Shown here: one piece after another, positions 8,714 to 18,107 of the stretch
Position numbering within the stretch: position 1 is the first letter of the stretch
How the letters are laid out: every line of letters starts with the position of its first letter
DNA from: Senegalimassilia sp003474385
GTDB taxonomy: Bacteria; Actinomycetota; Coriobacteriia; Coriobacteriales; Eggerthellaceae
Assembly: GCF_003474385.1 (NCBI RefSeq)
Contig: NZ_QUCY01000004.1
Location: 49,608-113,607 of the forward strand
Direction of reading: 5' to 3'
DNA length: 64,000 nt
The notes under the pieces: model-generated
Seen by the model: only the letters and a program-made list of their open reading frames with translations
Database searches by the model: none
What the model was told of the DNA's origin: nothing
Program-made: the position numbers and the translations under genes

Positions 8714-9025
8714 ATGATCGTCACCTCCGCAGACGTGATACCCGGTCAAAACGTCCAAGTCCTCGGGCTGGTACGCGGCAACATCGTCACCTCGCGCCAC
8801 ATCGGCCGCGACATGATGGCAGGCATGAAGGAGCTGGTGGGCGGCGAGATCAAGTCGTACACCGAGATGACCGACCAAGCCCGCACCGTGGCGGAGAGCC
8901 GCATGATCGCCGAGGCCGAGCGTCTCGGCGCCGATGCCGTGGTTGCCATGCGCTTCTCGAGCGGCTCCATCAACCCCGGCACCATCGAGATGCTCGCATA
9001 CGGCACCGCCGTGAAGTTCGTGTAG
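8714..9025 (+). CDS. YbjQ/UPF0145 family protein
   Basis: A 103-residue protein of the YbjQ (UPF0145) family. The segments GLVRGNIVTSRHIGRD, AEAERLGADAVVAMRF and EMLAYGTAVKF match the family pattern and length. Members form a pentameric ring; their biological function is not established, and metal binding has been suggested. The start follows AAGGAG at 8701-8706. An in-frame upstream extension to 8495 is excluded because it lacks a ribosome site and reads through the promoter. The gene appears to be a single-gene unit. Confidence 0.88.
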   Translation: MIVTSADVIPGQNVQVLGLVRGNIVTSRHIGRDMMAGMKELVGGEIKSYTEMTDQARTVAESRMIAEAERLGADAVVAMRFSSGSINPGTIEMLAYGTAVKFV

Positions 9026-9089
9026 CCGCCGTCCGCAGCGCCATATCGGGGTCCGTTCGCAACGCCCCGCCAACCCCGCTTCATCCCGA

Positions 9090-9112
9090 CTGCCCGCCCA
9101 ACCGGCGGGCAG
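9090..9112 (+). terminator. hairpin after the YbjQ-family gene
   Basis: A perfect CTGCCCGCC/GGCGGGCAG stem with a five-base loop lies 65 bp after the stop. There is no T-run, so termination is only plausible. Confidence 0.45.
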
Positions 9113-9137
9113 CGCGGCATCTGGAAGGAATATCGCC

Positions 9138-9653
9138 ATGTCAACGCCCGAGTTCATCACCAACCTGCGCGCGAAGATCGGCAACGACCCGCTATGGCTC
9201 ACCGGCATCACCGCCTACGTGGAGGACGCCCAAGGCCGCATCCTGCTGGGCAAGCGCGCCGACACCGGGCAGTGGGCGCTCATCTACGGCATCGTGGAAC
9301 CCGCCGAAGAACCGGCCGATACCTGCGTGCGGGAAGCCCTCGAGGAAACAGGCGTCGACATCGAGCCCGTATGCCTGGTCAGCGTGAAGTCGTCCCCGTA
9401 TATGGTCACCTACGCCAACGGCGACCAATGCCAATACATGGACCTGCTGTTCCTCTGCCGACCACGCGAAGACGGCAATGCGCAGCCCCGCGTCGCCGAT
9501 GACGAAAGCCTTGAAGTGGGCTGGTTTGCCCCGGACGCCCTTCCCCAACCGTTGGCGACATCCACCCGATCGCGCCTTGATCTGGTGCAACGCTTCAAGC
9601 AAAACGCCGCCCAAGGCAACTCCGCCTGCCTGTTCGCCCACACCCTCGCCTAG
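9138..9653 (+). CDS. NUDIX hydrolase
   Basis: A 171-residue NUDIX hydrolase. The complete Nudix box GX5EX7REX2EEXGX is present, beginning at GIVEPAEEP and ending in REALEETGV, so the metal-dependent pyrophosphohydrolase site is intact. Family members cleave nucleoside diphosphates linked to another moiety; the substrate cannot be predicted here. The start follows GGAAGGAAT. It reads alone, downstream of the YbjQ-family gene and before a PAP2 phosphatase gene in the same direction. Confidence 0.9.
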   Translation: MSTPEFITNLRAKIGNDPLWLTGITAYVEDAQGRILLGKRADTGQWALIYGIVEPAEEPADTCVREALEETGVDIEPVCLVSVKSSPYMVTYANGDQCQYMDLLFLCRPREDGNAQPRVADDESLEVGWFAPDALPQPLATSTRSRLDLVQRFKQNAAQGNSACLFAHTLA

Positions 9654-9798
9654 CCAGAGGCGGCGCCCAGAATTTCTCCCTCCCATTTCGCTTTCTGCAG
9701 AATTCCTCGAAATCGAGCGGTTGACCCCATGCCGGATGCATTCGGCTTTACCATCTCTTTACCTTCTCTTTATATTCGAAGGCCAGATGGGAGTTTTC

Positions 9799-10488
9799 AT
9801 GCACAACCGCACTACCGCGCACGCCTCCGCGATCGCCGCCGGCGTGCTCCTTGCGCTGTTCGCCGCGCTCACGGTTTCGCTGGTATTCGTAGACCGCCAG
9901 CCTATCGCAGGCGATGGCAGCTTGGTGGGCCTTGCCACCTTCAACCTTGATGCCCGCGCCATTCTCGGGCAAAACGACCTCATGGAGAAGCTGTCCAATG
10001 CGCTGCTCATCGTTCCGGCCGTCGGCGCGCTCATGCTTGCCATAGTCGGCTGCAAGCAGCTGATCCGTTCCCGAAGCCGCAACGGGGTCGATCGCGATCT
10101 TTGGCTGTTGCTGGGAACCTACGGCGCTATGCTGGTGCTATACGTGCTGTTCAACTGCTTCTCGCCCAACAACCGGCCCATCCTGGAGGACGGCGTTTGC
10201 GAACCGTCGTTCCCCTCGTCGCACACGCTGCTTGCCGTCACCATGTGCGGCACGGCCATGATCCAGGCCGTGCAACGCATCCGCGAAGGGGGCCTTCGCA
10301 CTGCGGCCCTGGTCATCTGCGCCGCGGGCATGGTGGGCATCATCGCCGCACGCGCCATGGCGGGCGTTCACTGGGCCACCGACATCCTTGGCGGCATCCT
10401 GCTCGGCGCGGCCCTGGTGGCCGTTTACCGCACAATAGCGTTCGCCGACTACGGCAAAGCCTCACGCGGAAAGCACGCAAGGCGCTAG
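9799..10488 (+). CDS. PAP2-family membrane phosphatase
   Basis: A 229-residue polytopic membrane protein with about five or six hydrophobic helices. The three PAP2 motifs can be seen: NNRP in place of the usual K-x6-RP, then PSFPSSH, and RAMAGVHWATD with the catalytic histidine and aspartate. Enzymes of this type dephosphorylate undecaprenyl pyrophosphate or phosphatidic acid derivatives at the membrane. The start at 9799 has GGGAG six bases ahead; an ATG at 9787 is the alternative. A recycling role in cell-wall lipid metabolism is plausible but unproven. Confidence 0.85.
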   Translation: MHNRTTAHASAIAAGVLLALFAALTVSLVFVDRQPIAGDGSLVGLATFNLDARAILGQNDLMEKLSNALLIVPAVGALMLAIVGCKQLIRSRSRNGVDRDLWLLLGTYGAMLVLYVLFNCFSPNNRPILEDGVCEPSFPSSHTLLAVTMCGTAMIQAVQRIREGGLRTAALVICAAGMVGIIAARAMAGVHWATDILGGILLGAALVAVYRTIAFADYGKASRGKHARR

Positions 10489-10567
10489 CCACGAACCGGC
10501 GCGACGATCCGGCAGCTTTCCCCCTCGTCTCCGCGTCGCACCTCATCCCGAAACCTGTATGCACAAG

Positions 10568-10607
10568 AAAGCCTTCTATTTCCCGAACACAGGAAATAGA
10601 AGGCTTT
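10568..10607. terminator. bidirectional terminator
   Basis: A perfect 16-bp stem (AAAGCCTTCTATTTCC and its complement) with an eight-base loop has A and T flanks in the correct places for both strands. It separates the convergent PAP2 and ArsC-fold genes. A second, smaller hairpin follows at 10617-10643. Confidence 0.85.
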
Positions 10608-10736
10608 TTCACGATAGCAGCCAGACATTTTCATGCTGGCTGCCAACACATCTCCGACAGGGGCGCGCGCAAGCGACGATCAACGTGCTTGCCATAGCAG
10701 CACCTCAACATGCCCTCAGGCGCCGACGAAACTGGT

Positions 10737-11078
10737 CTACTCCCAGCCCTTCCACACATCAGGCCGATAGCCCACCGTGGCCTTCTTGCCGTTGCGAACC
10801 ACCGGCTCGCACAGCACCTGCTGGTTGTCGAGCACCTTCTCGAACTTCTGGTCCGCCGCCAGATACTGCAGCAAAGCCACGGTATCGGCGTCCTTGGCAT
10901 CGGGGTTGATCAGCTCGTCAAGGCCGCCGACGGCGTTGGCCACCGACTGCAGCTCGCCTTTGCTCATGCCCTTTTCCTTCAGGTCGATGAACTGGAAGCT
11001 GATGCGACGCTCCTTGAAATAGCGCTGGGCCTTCTTCGTATCGAAGCTTTTCTTCGTGCCGAAAATCTGGATGTTCAC
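10737..11078 (-). CDS. ArsC/Spx-fold protein lacking the redox cysteine
   Basis: A 113-residue protein with the ArsC/Spx thioredoxin-like fold: MNIQIFGTKKSFDTKKAQRY at the start, FQFIDLKEKGMSKGEL in the middle, and a PVVRNGKKATVGY segment near the end. The position that carries cysteine in ArsC (CXXC or CX5R type) reads GTKKSFDTKKA here, so the catalytic cysteine is missing and arsenate reductase activity is unlikely. The only cysteine is in VLCEPVV. The start is GTG, preceded by AAGGGACG. It lies 19 bp after addA and is probably the last gene of the addBA operon. Confidence 0.8.
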   Translation of the reverse strand: MNIQIFGTKKSFDTKKAQRYFKERRISFQFIDLKEKGMSKGELQSVANAVGGLDELINPDAKDADTVALLQYLAADQKFEKVLDNQQVLCEPVVRNGKKATVGYRPDVWKGWE

Positions 11079-11097
11079 GCAAACGTCCCTTCAAATC

Positions 11098-14000
11098 CTA
11101 CAGCTGACCGTGCCCATGATACGCCCGCGCAAGGGCGCGGCCCATCTCGTCGGCATCGGCCGCATCAAAACGATACGACACCGTCTGCGGCTGCCCCGGC
11201 GCATCGGCACGGTCCTGCTCGACGCGTACGAACACGCACTCCACCTGCGCATATCCTTCCAACAGCACCGCATACGCATAGCATGTGGCCTGTAGCAGAT
11301 GCTTCTCGTGCAGCTGCTCGGCGGTTTCGGCAGGCGAACCGCCGGTCTTGTAGTCCACCACCAACGCGCTGCCGGCCGGCTGCTCGCGCGTGCCGGCGGG
11401 GGCAACACACCCCAAAAGGTCGATCTCGCCCTCAAGGTAGGCCGCATCGCAAGGGCCGCCCACACGAACAAGGAACGGCGCCTCGGGGCTCGCGCTTTCG
11501 CATGCGCCCATGCGCGACGCTATGTCGCTGGCGAACCACCGCTCAAGCGCAGCATCCAAACGATCACGTTGCTCGGCGGAAAGCCCGCAAAAGCGCTCCA
11601 GTGCCTGCTGGCGCGCAGCATCCGGGCGCTCAAGGGCACAACCCGACTGCCAAGCCAAGGCCGCCAGCTGCGCCAAGCGATGAAACGCCGTTCCCAAGCT
11701 CGTAGCAGCATCGGCGTCACGCGCACCCAAGGAAGCGCTGGCGGCATCGTCGGCCGCATCTTCCACGGAGAAGTCGGCGAACCCGTCGCCGTCCTCGGCG
11801 ATGGAGGAATAGCTGAACACCCCTGCCCGCGCACCCTCATAGGGCTTGCCCCGCTCGGGCTCGTACGGCCTCACCAGGGGAAGGGCGATCGTACCCGACT
11901 TGCCGCCGGCAGGACAACCGCCAGCCGCAGCCTCGTCAACGCCCGGTCCACCGACGCCAGACCCGCCATCAGCCGCAAAGCCATCGGGCGAACCGCCAGC
12001 CGCAGGCCCATCAGCACCCGGTCCGCCATCAACCTGCGATGCCGCGCCATCCGCAGAACCAGCCGTCCCCAGCAGCTCCTCGACGTCCGCCAGCGTCAGG
12101 TGCATGCATTCCACGCGCGCCGGCCGCTGCCCGCCGAAGTCGAACATGCTCACGCCCGGCTCGAACACGCAGCACTCGCCCACCAGCGCCGATTGCACGT
12201 CGCCCCAGCAGCTCTTCGACAAGCCGGTGGCGTCGACCTTCGACGACTTGCCGCGCATGGACACCACAAGGGCCTCCTTCGCGCGCGTAAGCGCAACGTA
12301 GAGCAAGCGCCGCGACTCGGCGGCCTCGCCGCGCTCCTCGTGCAGCTTGATGGCCGCACGCCTATCGGCGGGAAGCTGGCTACGCGAGACCATGGCGGCG
12401 AGCTCCTCGTCGTCGAACTCGCAAAACGGCTGGTACGACCCGCTCTTGGCCACCAACGAGGAGGTCTTCTCCTTCAAGCGCTCGAGCACATGGCCGCCGT
12501 CGAGCGACACGTAGGTGCGCCCTTCGATCGAGCAGCATTCCAACGCCTGCGACCGCGCCGCATCGTCGCGCAGCTCGGCCACCGCCACGATGGGAAACTC
12601 AAGGCCCTTGCTGGCATGGACGGTCATGATGCGCACGAAATCGCCGCCTTCGGCGGACAGCGCGCCCGGCGCCTCCTTTGCGAGCTCCACGCGCAGCGCC
12701 AGCTCCTCGGCCACGCCCGCGGGCCCCATGCCGCCGGCCGCCTCGATATCGCGCGCCATGCGGATGGCCTTGTACACGTTCCCCGCGCGCGCCAGCCCCT
12801 CGGGACCGGCCGCCTCAAGACGCGCAAGCCACCCGGAATCGGCCACGATGCCCTGCATGATATCGGCGAGCGCCACGTTTCCCACCTGCTCGGAGGCGCG
12901 GCGCATCAGGCTTGCGCACGCCGCAAGCGCCGGCGAGACCGCGCGCCCTGACGCCACCTTGCGCTCGATATGGCGAAAGCCCTGGTCGAACGCCCGTCTG
13001 CGAGGAATGCCGCGCTCCTCGTCCATCCCCGTGGACAGCTCCAGCAAATCATCGGCGGACAGGGCGAACAGCTCGCTCGAGAGCACCTCGAACAGCGCAG
13101 TGGTCCACTTCGGGTTCGCGATGGCCTGCGCCAAGCGAACCATAAGCGCCACCTCGGGCGCACGGTTGAAGATGGAGCCGCCGGCCACCACGCACGGCAG
13201 CCCCTCGGCCCGCAGCGCCTCGGCATATACGTTCGCGCGGCCCATGCCGCCGAGCAGCACCACCATGTCGCCCGGCCTGTGCCCGGCCGCCGCGAACTCG
13301 GAGAACGACTTCGCCACACGCCGCGCCGCCACGGCCGCCGCATCCGCAGACGCCACGCCGCGCGACGGGGTCACGGTCACCTGCGCCTGCACGCGGGGCC
13401 CATCAGGCAGGAACGGACGCTTGACCTTGGATTCCGCGCGCCCCGGCGCCAACGACATGAACTCGGCGCCGAACACCTGCGGCTGCTCGAAGATGCGGTC
13501 GCACAGCGCCAACACGTCCCCGTGGCTACGGAAGTTGTCGGGCAGCTCGATGATGCCCTCGGGGTTGCGGCGGCGCACATCCTCCAGATGGCGGCGATAC
13601 ACCGACACGTCCGCGCCGCGGAACCGGTAGATGCTCTGCTGCGCGTCGCCGACGGTGCACATGCGCGAGAAGCCTTCCCCGGCCATGCGCTTGATCATGT
13701 CAACCTGCAGCTGATCGGTGTCCTGGAACTCGTCTACCATCACCAGCTTGAAGCGGTCGGCGTACGCCGCCTGGATGGCGGGATGGTCGCGAAACGCGCG
13801 GGACGCGAAGGCCAGCAAGTCGTTGTTGTCCAGCAACCCCGCCTCGCGCTTGCGGCGCGCGAACGCGTCCGCAACCGACTTCGCCACATCGATCAGCGTC
13901 GCCAGCTGCTCCTGCACCAGCCCGCAGCGCGCCTGCGCGGCAATGGCGCAATACTGTTCCGCCAGCTCAACGGCCTGTTCGCCATACGGCGTGTTCTTGC

Positions 14001-14814
14001 CGAAGTTGCGACCGGGGACGGGAAAGCCGTTCATGGCCGAAAGCGCGCGCCGATACGTCAGCCCGTCGGAGCCGCGTCCGATCAGCTCGCGTGCGCCCTC
14101 CAACGCATCCTGCGTCGCCGCCAGGAACTTGCCGCGCGTGGAGCCCGGCTTGACGCCGTCGGCCAAGGCATACGCGGTATCGGCGACGTCCACCAGCTGT
14201 GCCAGCAGCTTGATCGGGCTCGGCGCCTCGGGAGGCGCCACCAGCGACGCCATGCCGTCGGAATGCGCCGAGGCGGCCTCGACCAGCTGCCGCACCATCC
14301 CTTCGACCGACGCTGTGCGCGGACCGGCCGGGTGCACGTCGAACGATGCGAACAGCGCATCAAGACGCTGCGATGAAACGCCTTCGGCGACCGTGACCAG
14401 GTCGTCCCTGCCGCCGAGCACCTCTTCAAGCGACGCATCCAGAAGCGTTCTCACCGTGGCCTCGTCGGCAACCTTGAATGCGGGGTCGAGCCCCAGCTCA
14501 AGCGCATGCGCGCGAAGGATGCGCGAGCACATGCCATGGATGGTGGATATCCACGCCTCATCGGTTTTCAGCGCCTGCTCGGTCATGCCGCCGGCGCGCA
14601 GCGCGCCCTTCACGCGCGATTTGATCTCGCCCGCCGCCTTCGACGTGAAGGTGATGGCCAAAACCTGGTCGATATCGGTCAAATACCCGCTTTCCAGCGC
14701 ATGCACGATGCGGCGGGTGAGCGTGAACGTCTTGCCGCTGCCGGCGCCGGCGCTCACCGCCAACGGCTTGTCCAGCGTGTTGACGCACTTTTCCTGGCCG
14801 ATGGTCAACGCCAT
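11098..14814 (-). CDS. addA: AddA-type helicase-nuclease subunit
   Basis: A UvrD/RecB-like protein of 1238 residues. Near the N-terminus are the Q-motif region and Walker A (AGAGSGKT); Walker B reads VDEFQDTDQLQ; later helicase motifs include VGDAQQSIYRFRGADV and VALTRAKEALVV. The C-terminus carries a RecB-family nuclease core with the metal and catalytic residues in VVDYKTGG. The protein should work with AddB in processing double-strand ends for RecA loading. ATG at 14814 follows AAAGGAGGGG; only two bases separate it from the addB stop. A Gly/Ala/Pro-rich linker of about 57 residues (11898-12069) sits between helicase and nuclease parts. Confidence 0.9.
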   Translation of the reverse strand: MALTIGQEKCVNTLDKPLAVSAGAGSGKTFTLTRRIVHALESGYLTDIDQVLAITFTSKAAGEIKSRVKGALRAGGMTEQALKTDEAWISTIHGMCSRILRAHALELGLDPAFKVADEATVRTLLDASLEEVLGGRDDLVTVAEGVSSQRLDALFASFDVHPAGPRTASVEGMVRQLVEAASAHSDGMASLVAPPEAPSPIKLLAQLVDVADTAYALADGVKPGSTRGKFLAATQDALEGARELIGRGSDGLTYRRALSAMNGFPVPGRNFGKNTPYGEQAVELAEQYCAIAAQARCGLVQEQLATLIDVAKSVADAFARRKREAGLLDNNDLLAFASRAFRDHPAIQAAYADRFKLVMVDEFQDTDQLQVDMIKRMAGEGFSRMCTVGDAQQSIYRFRGADVSVYRRHLEDVRRRNPEGIIELPDNFRSHGDVLALCDRIFEQPQVFGAEFMSLAPGRAESKVKRPFLPDGPRVQAQVTVTPSRGVASADAAAVAARRVAKSFSEFAAAGHRPGDMVVLLGGMGRANVYAEALRAEGLPCVVAGGSIFNRAPEVALMVRLAQAIANPKWTTALFEVLSSELFALSADDLLELSTGMDEERGIPRRRAFDQGFRHIERKVASGRAVSPALAACASLMRRASEQVGNVALADIMQGIVADSGWLARLEAAGPEGLARAGNVYKAIRMARDIEAAGGMGPAGVAEELALRVELAKEAPGALSAEGGDFVRIMTVHASKGLEFPIVAVAELRDDAARSQALECCSIEGRTYVSLDGGHVLERLKEKTSSLVAKSGSYQPFCEFDDEELAAMVSRSQLPADRRAAIKLHEERGEAAESRRLLYVALTRAKEALVVSMRGKSSKVDATGLSKSCWGDVQSALVGECCVFEPGVSMFDFGGQRPARVECMHLTLADVEELLGTAGSADGAASQVDGGPGADGPAAGGSPDGFAADGGSGVGGPGVDEAAAGGCPAGGKSGTIALPLVRPYEPERGKPYEGARAGVFSYSSIAEDGDGFADFSVEDAADDAASASLGARDADAATSLGTAFHRLAQLAALAWQSGCALERPDAARQQALERFCGLSAEQRDRLDAALERWFASDIASRMGACESASPEAPFLVRVGGPCDAAYLEGEIDLLGCVAPAGTREQPAGSALVVDYKTGGSPAETAEQLHEKHLLQATCYAYAVLLEGYAQVECVFVRVEQDRADAPGQPQTVSYRFDAADADEMGRALARAYHGHGQL

Positions 14815-14816
14815 GG

Positions 14817-17800
14817 CTATCCCCTCCTTTCCGAGCACGATGAGACCGGGCACCACTTGCACGCCTCGGGCGTTTCCGGCCGCGGACGGATGTCGCCCGC
14901 CAGCATGCGCTCGAGCGCCGCTGCCACCGCCTCCTCCGTCTCGTCGAGCACATCGGAAAACGGCCTGTCGGCGCACATGCAATCCTTATGGCGCATGTTC
15001 GGCAGGTGCGCGTTCTCTATCACGCGCCCGTCGTAGGCGCCTGAAATCATCTTGCGCCGCCCGTAGCACACGTACAGCGCGCCCACCGGCTCCAAGCCCA
15101 GCGTACGGCGAACCACCTGCGCGTAGATGAGCGCCTGCACCTTGCCCAGGCGCCCCTCCTCGCGCACGCCGAGCGCGTACGACCCGGAAATCGAGCCCTT
15201 ATAGTCGATGATCGCGCACCGCCCTTCGCCGTCCACATCGATGCGGTCGGCCGTGCCCAGCAGCTTGTGGCCCGCGTAATCCACCGCGCCGCCGCAAGCC
15301 ACGTCGTATTCCAAATACTTCGGGGCGAAGGTGGGCAGAAGCTCAGCCTCGAAGTCCAGGTAGTCCATCAACTTGCGTTCAAGTTCGGCAAGCTCCCGAT
15401 GCTCCACCTGCGACGTGGGGATCAAACGGTTCTCCGACTGGCGAAGATGCGGCTGCAGCGCCTTATGACGCGCAAGCACGTCGGCCATGAGCTCCCGCGC
15501 CTGCGGAAGCAGCTGCGGCGTCACCTTCGCCTCACCCAAATCCTCGGACATATGCTTATAGAAGCTGTGCAGCGCGTTATGCGCGAAGTCGCCCATCTCA
15601 AGCGGCCCGAACCCCTCGTCCAGGTCGTCCAGGCGCAAACGCCTTTGAGCGAACCACTTGTACGGGCACTCCAGATAGCTTTCGATCTGGGAAGGCGAAA
15701 GGCACGGCTCGTCGAGCACCTGCCCGCCCTGCAGCACACGCGGAAGCACCACGAGCGAACGCGCTTCGGACGACACCGCACCCGTCAGCGGCCGCTCGAT
15801 GCGCGCCGCCACGGACGCCGGCGCATTCGACAGCGCATCGTTGGAGCACAAGGCATCTTCGCCGCGCAGCAACATCCCGTCCTGCAGACGTTCGGGAAGC
15901 GAATACGGGTTGTCGATGTCCTCGGCGGCCGTAGGGTCGTCCCGATAACAGTCGACGAACTCCTCCAGCACCACGCAAGGGTACGTGGGGTCGGCGGACG
16001 AATCGTTGAGGCAGCGCTCGAGGATCAGCTGATCGGTTGCAGCGTGCTCGAGCGCGAAGAACGCACGGCGCATGCGGGCAAGCGCCGAATCGGCGCGCTT
16101 CACGCCAAGATGCTCGAGCAGCACCCGGGAAGCATCCTCGGGATCGGCCGCCGGGTAGGCGGCGCTTGTCAAGTCCGCCACCACGCACACCTCGCACGAG
16201 CCGCTTCCCAAAGACGCCGCCGTGTTCTGATCGGTCACCAGCACATCGGGCGCGCTAAAGGCCGCGCCATCGCAACTGCGCGGCGCCACGATACGCGAAA
16301 CGCTGACCTTCAAACGTTGCACCTGGTCAAACGCCGCATCAGCCCCCAGCCCCGCCAGTTTGGCGGCGCCGGCGGCGCGCTGCAGAGCGCGCAACGCGGC
16401 AAGCTGCTCGGCGCGCCACGCTTCCGAACGGTTCGTCATGCGCCGCACGGCGGCCTCAAGCTCCGCCGCAGCCTGGTCGTCCAACTGCAAGGCAAGCCGC
16501 TCCATCGCCGCGAACATCGGGTTGTCGGCGCGCAGGCGTGCGCACAGGTTCGACCGCCGCGCCGTACGATCGGCGCGCATATCGGCATCAAGCTTGAACG
16601 CCGCCTTCTTCGTCATCCCGGAGAACGGCGACAACGCCCAATCGGCCAGGTCAGCACGATTCCAACGCTCCACATCGGTCGCAGCGATGTCCCCATACCC
16701 TTCGATATGCGAGGCGCCGCCCGCCTGTCCATCATCAAGGAAACGGTGAAGCGAGCAGATGGCCCGACCGAACGAGGTGTCCACGAAGCGACGCCGCCCG
16801 CGCAGGGCAACCACATGGCCCTGGCGAACAAGCGCCGGCGCCACGCGCCCGAACAGCACCGCGGGGTCCTTCGCCGCAACCATCACGGCAGCGGACTGCG
16901 TACCGGCCGAACGCCCAACCCGGCAACCGTCGGCGTCACCGAAAGCGTCCTCGCAGCTGGAAGCACCGTCATCACCAGCAGCCGGGCCGGCCGCCGCAGC
17001 AGGCACCGCAACCGCAGCAGGCGCCGCCCCCCGGTCCGCAGCCGCGCCAAGGGCATCGCGCGCGATATCTGCCAGCAGGGCCGGCCATGCATACTGCCCC
17101 GAAGGGAATGCGAAGCGAACCCGCACGCCTTCGGGCGCGCGAACGGGGCCCTGGCTTCCGGAAGCGGCGCGAACCTCCATGTCCATCCACGGACAGGCGG
17201 AGAAAAACGCTTCCTGACCAGGGGTAAGCGGAGCAGCATCTTCCAACAGCACGCGCAACGGGCGCTGCGGCAGAAGCTCAGGGAGCAGAGCCAGAGCCTG
17301 CCCCGGCTCGATCATCCCCAGTTGCGCCAACCGATCAAGGTATCCCCCGATCATCCGCAGCACCGGCACTTCCGCGCAAGACACCCCCTCAAGCGCGCCA
17401 GCACCCGCCGGCACGCCCTGCTGCGCATCCTGCACCGCCGCATCGAAGGCGGGCAGGCCGACGCCGGCGGCAACGCAAGCTGCCGCGACGCGATCGAGCC
17501 CGAGCGCTCCCGCTTCGCCGTCTCCGACCAACGCGCAGGCGCCATCCGCGATGCGGCCTTCCGCCAGCTCGCATCGTCCGCTAGCACCATCAAGCTGCGC
17601 GCGCTTACCGCTTTTCGGATCAACGCAGCAACCTTCAGCAGGCCCCTCGCAAGCCGCGCGCAACAACGCCTCGCGCTCAAGACGCGAGACGAACGTCCTG
17701 CCGTCGCCGTACAGCTCCCAAAGATCGCGAACCCACGCGCCGAACGCGGCAACCGTCACGCCCATAAGCGAGCAGCCGCTATCTGCGGCCCGTTTCCTAT

Positions 17801-17870
17801 ACGCCACCGCCCGATCGGTATCCGGCAGCAGCACCACATCATATGCAATAGAAGTATCCATGCCCGACAT
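14817..17870 (-). CDS. addB: AddB-type nuclease subunit with iron-sulfur motif
   Basis: A 1017-residue protein with the AddB layout: an N-terminal inactive helicase-like part and a C-terminal PD-(D/E)XK nuclease (CAIIDYKGSISG). The cysteines of the nuclease-stabilising 4Fe-4S cluster are visible, one in IESYLECPYKW and three in CKWCPVSSC at the end. The N-terminus (YDVVLLPDTDRAVAYRKRA) has no Walker A, unlike Bacillus AddB. The start at 17870 is favoured by AGGGGG nine bases ahead; 17861 is possible. An Ala/Gly-rich insert lies at about 16940-17055. It is the first gene of addB-addA-arsC-like. The assignment is by architecture and pairing. Confidence 0.85.
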   Translation of the reverse strand: MSGMDTSIAYDVVLLPDTDRAVAYRKRAADSGCSLMGVTVAAFGAWVRDLWELYGDGRTFVSRLEREALLRAACEGPAEGCCVDPKSGKRAQLDGASGRCELAEGRIADGACALVGDGEAGALGLDRVAAACVAAGVGLPAFDAAVQDAQQGVPAGAGALEGVSCAEVPVLRMIGGYLDRLAQLGMIEPGQALALLPELLPQRPLRVLLEDAAPLTPGQEAFFSACPWMDMEVRAASGSQGPVRAPEGVRVRFAFPSGQYAWPALLADIARDALGAAADRGAAPAAVAVPAAAAGPAAGDDGASSCEDAFGDADGCRVGRSAGTQSAAVMVAAKDPAVLFGRVAPALVRQGHVVALRGRRRFVDTSFGRAICSLHRFLDDGQAGGASHIEGYGDIAATDVERWNRADLADWALSPFSGMTKKAAFKLDADMRADRTARRSNLCARLRADNPMFAAMERLALQLDDQAAAELEAAVRRMTNRSEAWRAEQLAALRALQRAAGAAKLAGLGADAAFDQVQRLKVSVSRIVAPRSCDGAAFSAPDVLVTDQNTAASLGSGSCEVCVVADLTSAAYPAADPEDASRVLLEHLGVKRADSALARMRRAFFALEHAATDQLILERCLNDSSADPTYPCVVLEEFVDCYRDDPTAAEDIDNPYSLPERLQDGMLLRGEDALCSNDALSNAPASVAARIERPLTGAVSSEARSLVVLPRVLQGGQVLDEPCLSPSQIESYLECPYKWFAQRRLRLDDLDEGFGPLEMGDFAHNALHSFYKHMSEDLGEAKVTPQLLPQARELMADVLARHKALQPHLRQSENRLIPTSQVEHRELAELERKLMDYLDFEAELLPTFAPKYLEYDVACGGAVDYAGHKLLGTADRIDVDGEGRCAIIDYKGSISGSYALGVREEGRLGKVQALIYAQVVRRTLGLEPVGALYVCYGRRKMISGAYDGRVIENAHLPNMRHKDCMCADRPFSDVLDETEEAVAAALERMLAGDIRPRPETPEACKWCPVSSCSERRG

Positions 17871-17975
17871 TCTAGCGCACCCCCTGAGCGCCTCCGGTCC
17901 CATACATGGGACTTACCCGAAGTTTCGCCGCCCCATCGCCGCAACTCAACCCGCACCGCCCCCGCAACGCAAGAA

Positions 17976-18003
17976 AGCCGGCCGCCCTTTCGGACGACCG
18001 GCC
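17976..18003 (-). terminator. terminator of nifJ
   Basis: A GC-rich hairpin with a TTTC/GAAA loop and two mismatches is followed on the minus strand by CTTTCTTGC. It lies about 105 bp beyond the nifJ stop. Confidence 0.6.
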
Positions 18004-18107
18004 TTCCGAAACCGATCTATCGCACGATCGAAAGCCTCAGCACGCCCCCGACATCCCGCGGCAAAGCTCTTGCCGGCGGAAACGCGGTACCGCGCTGGAC
18101 GGACGAA

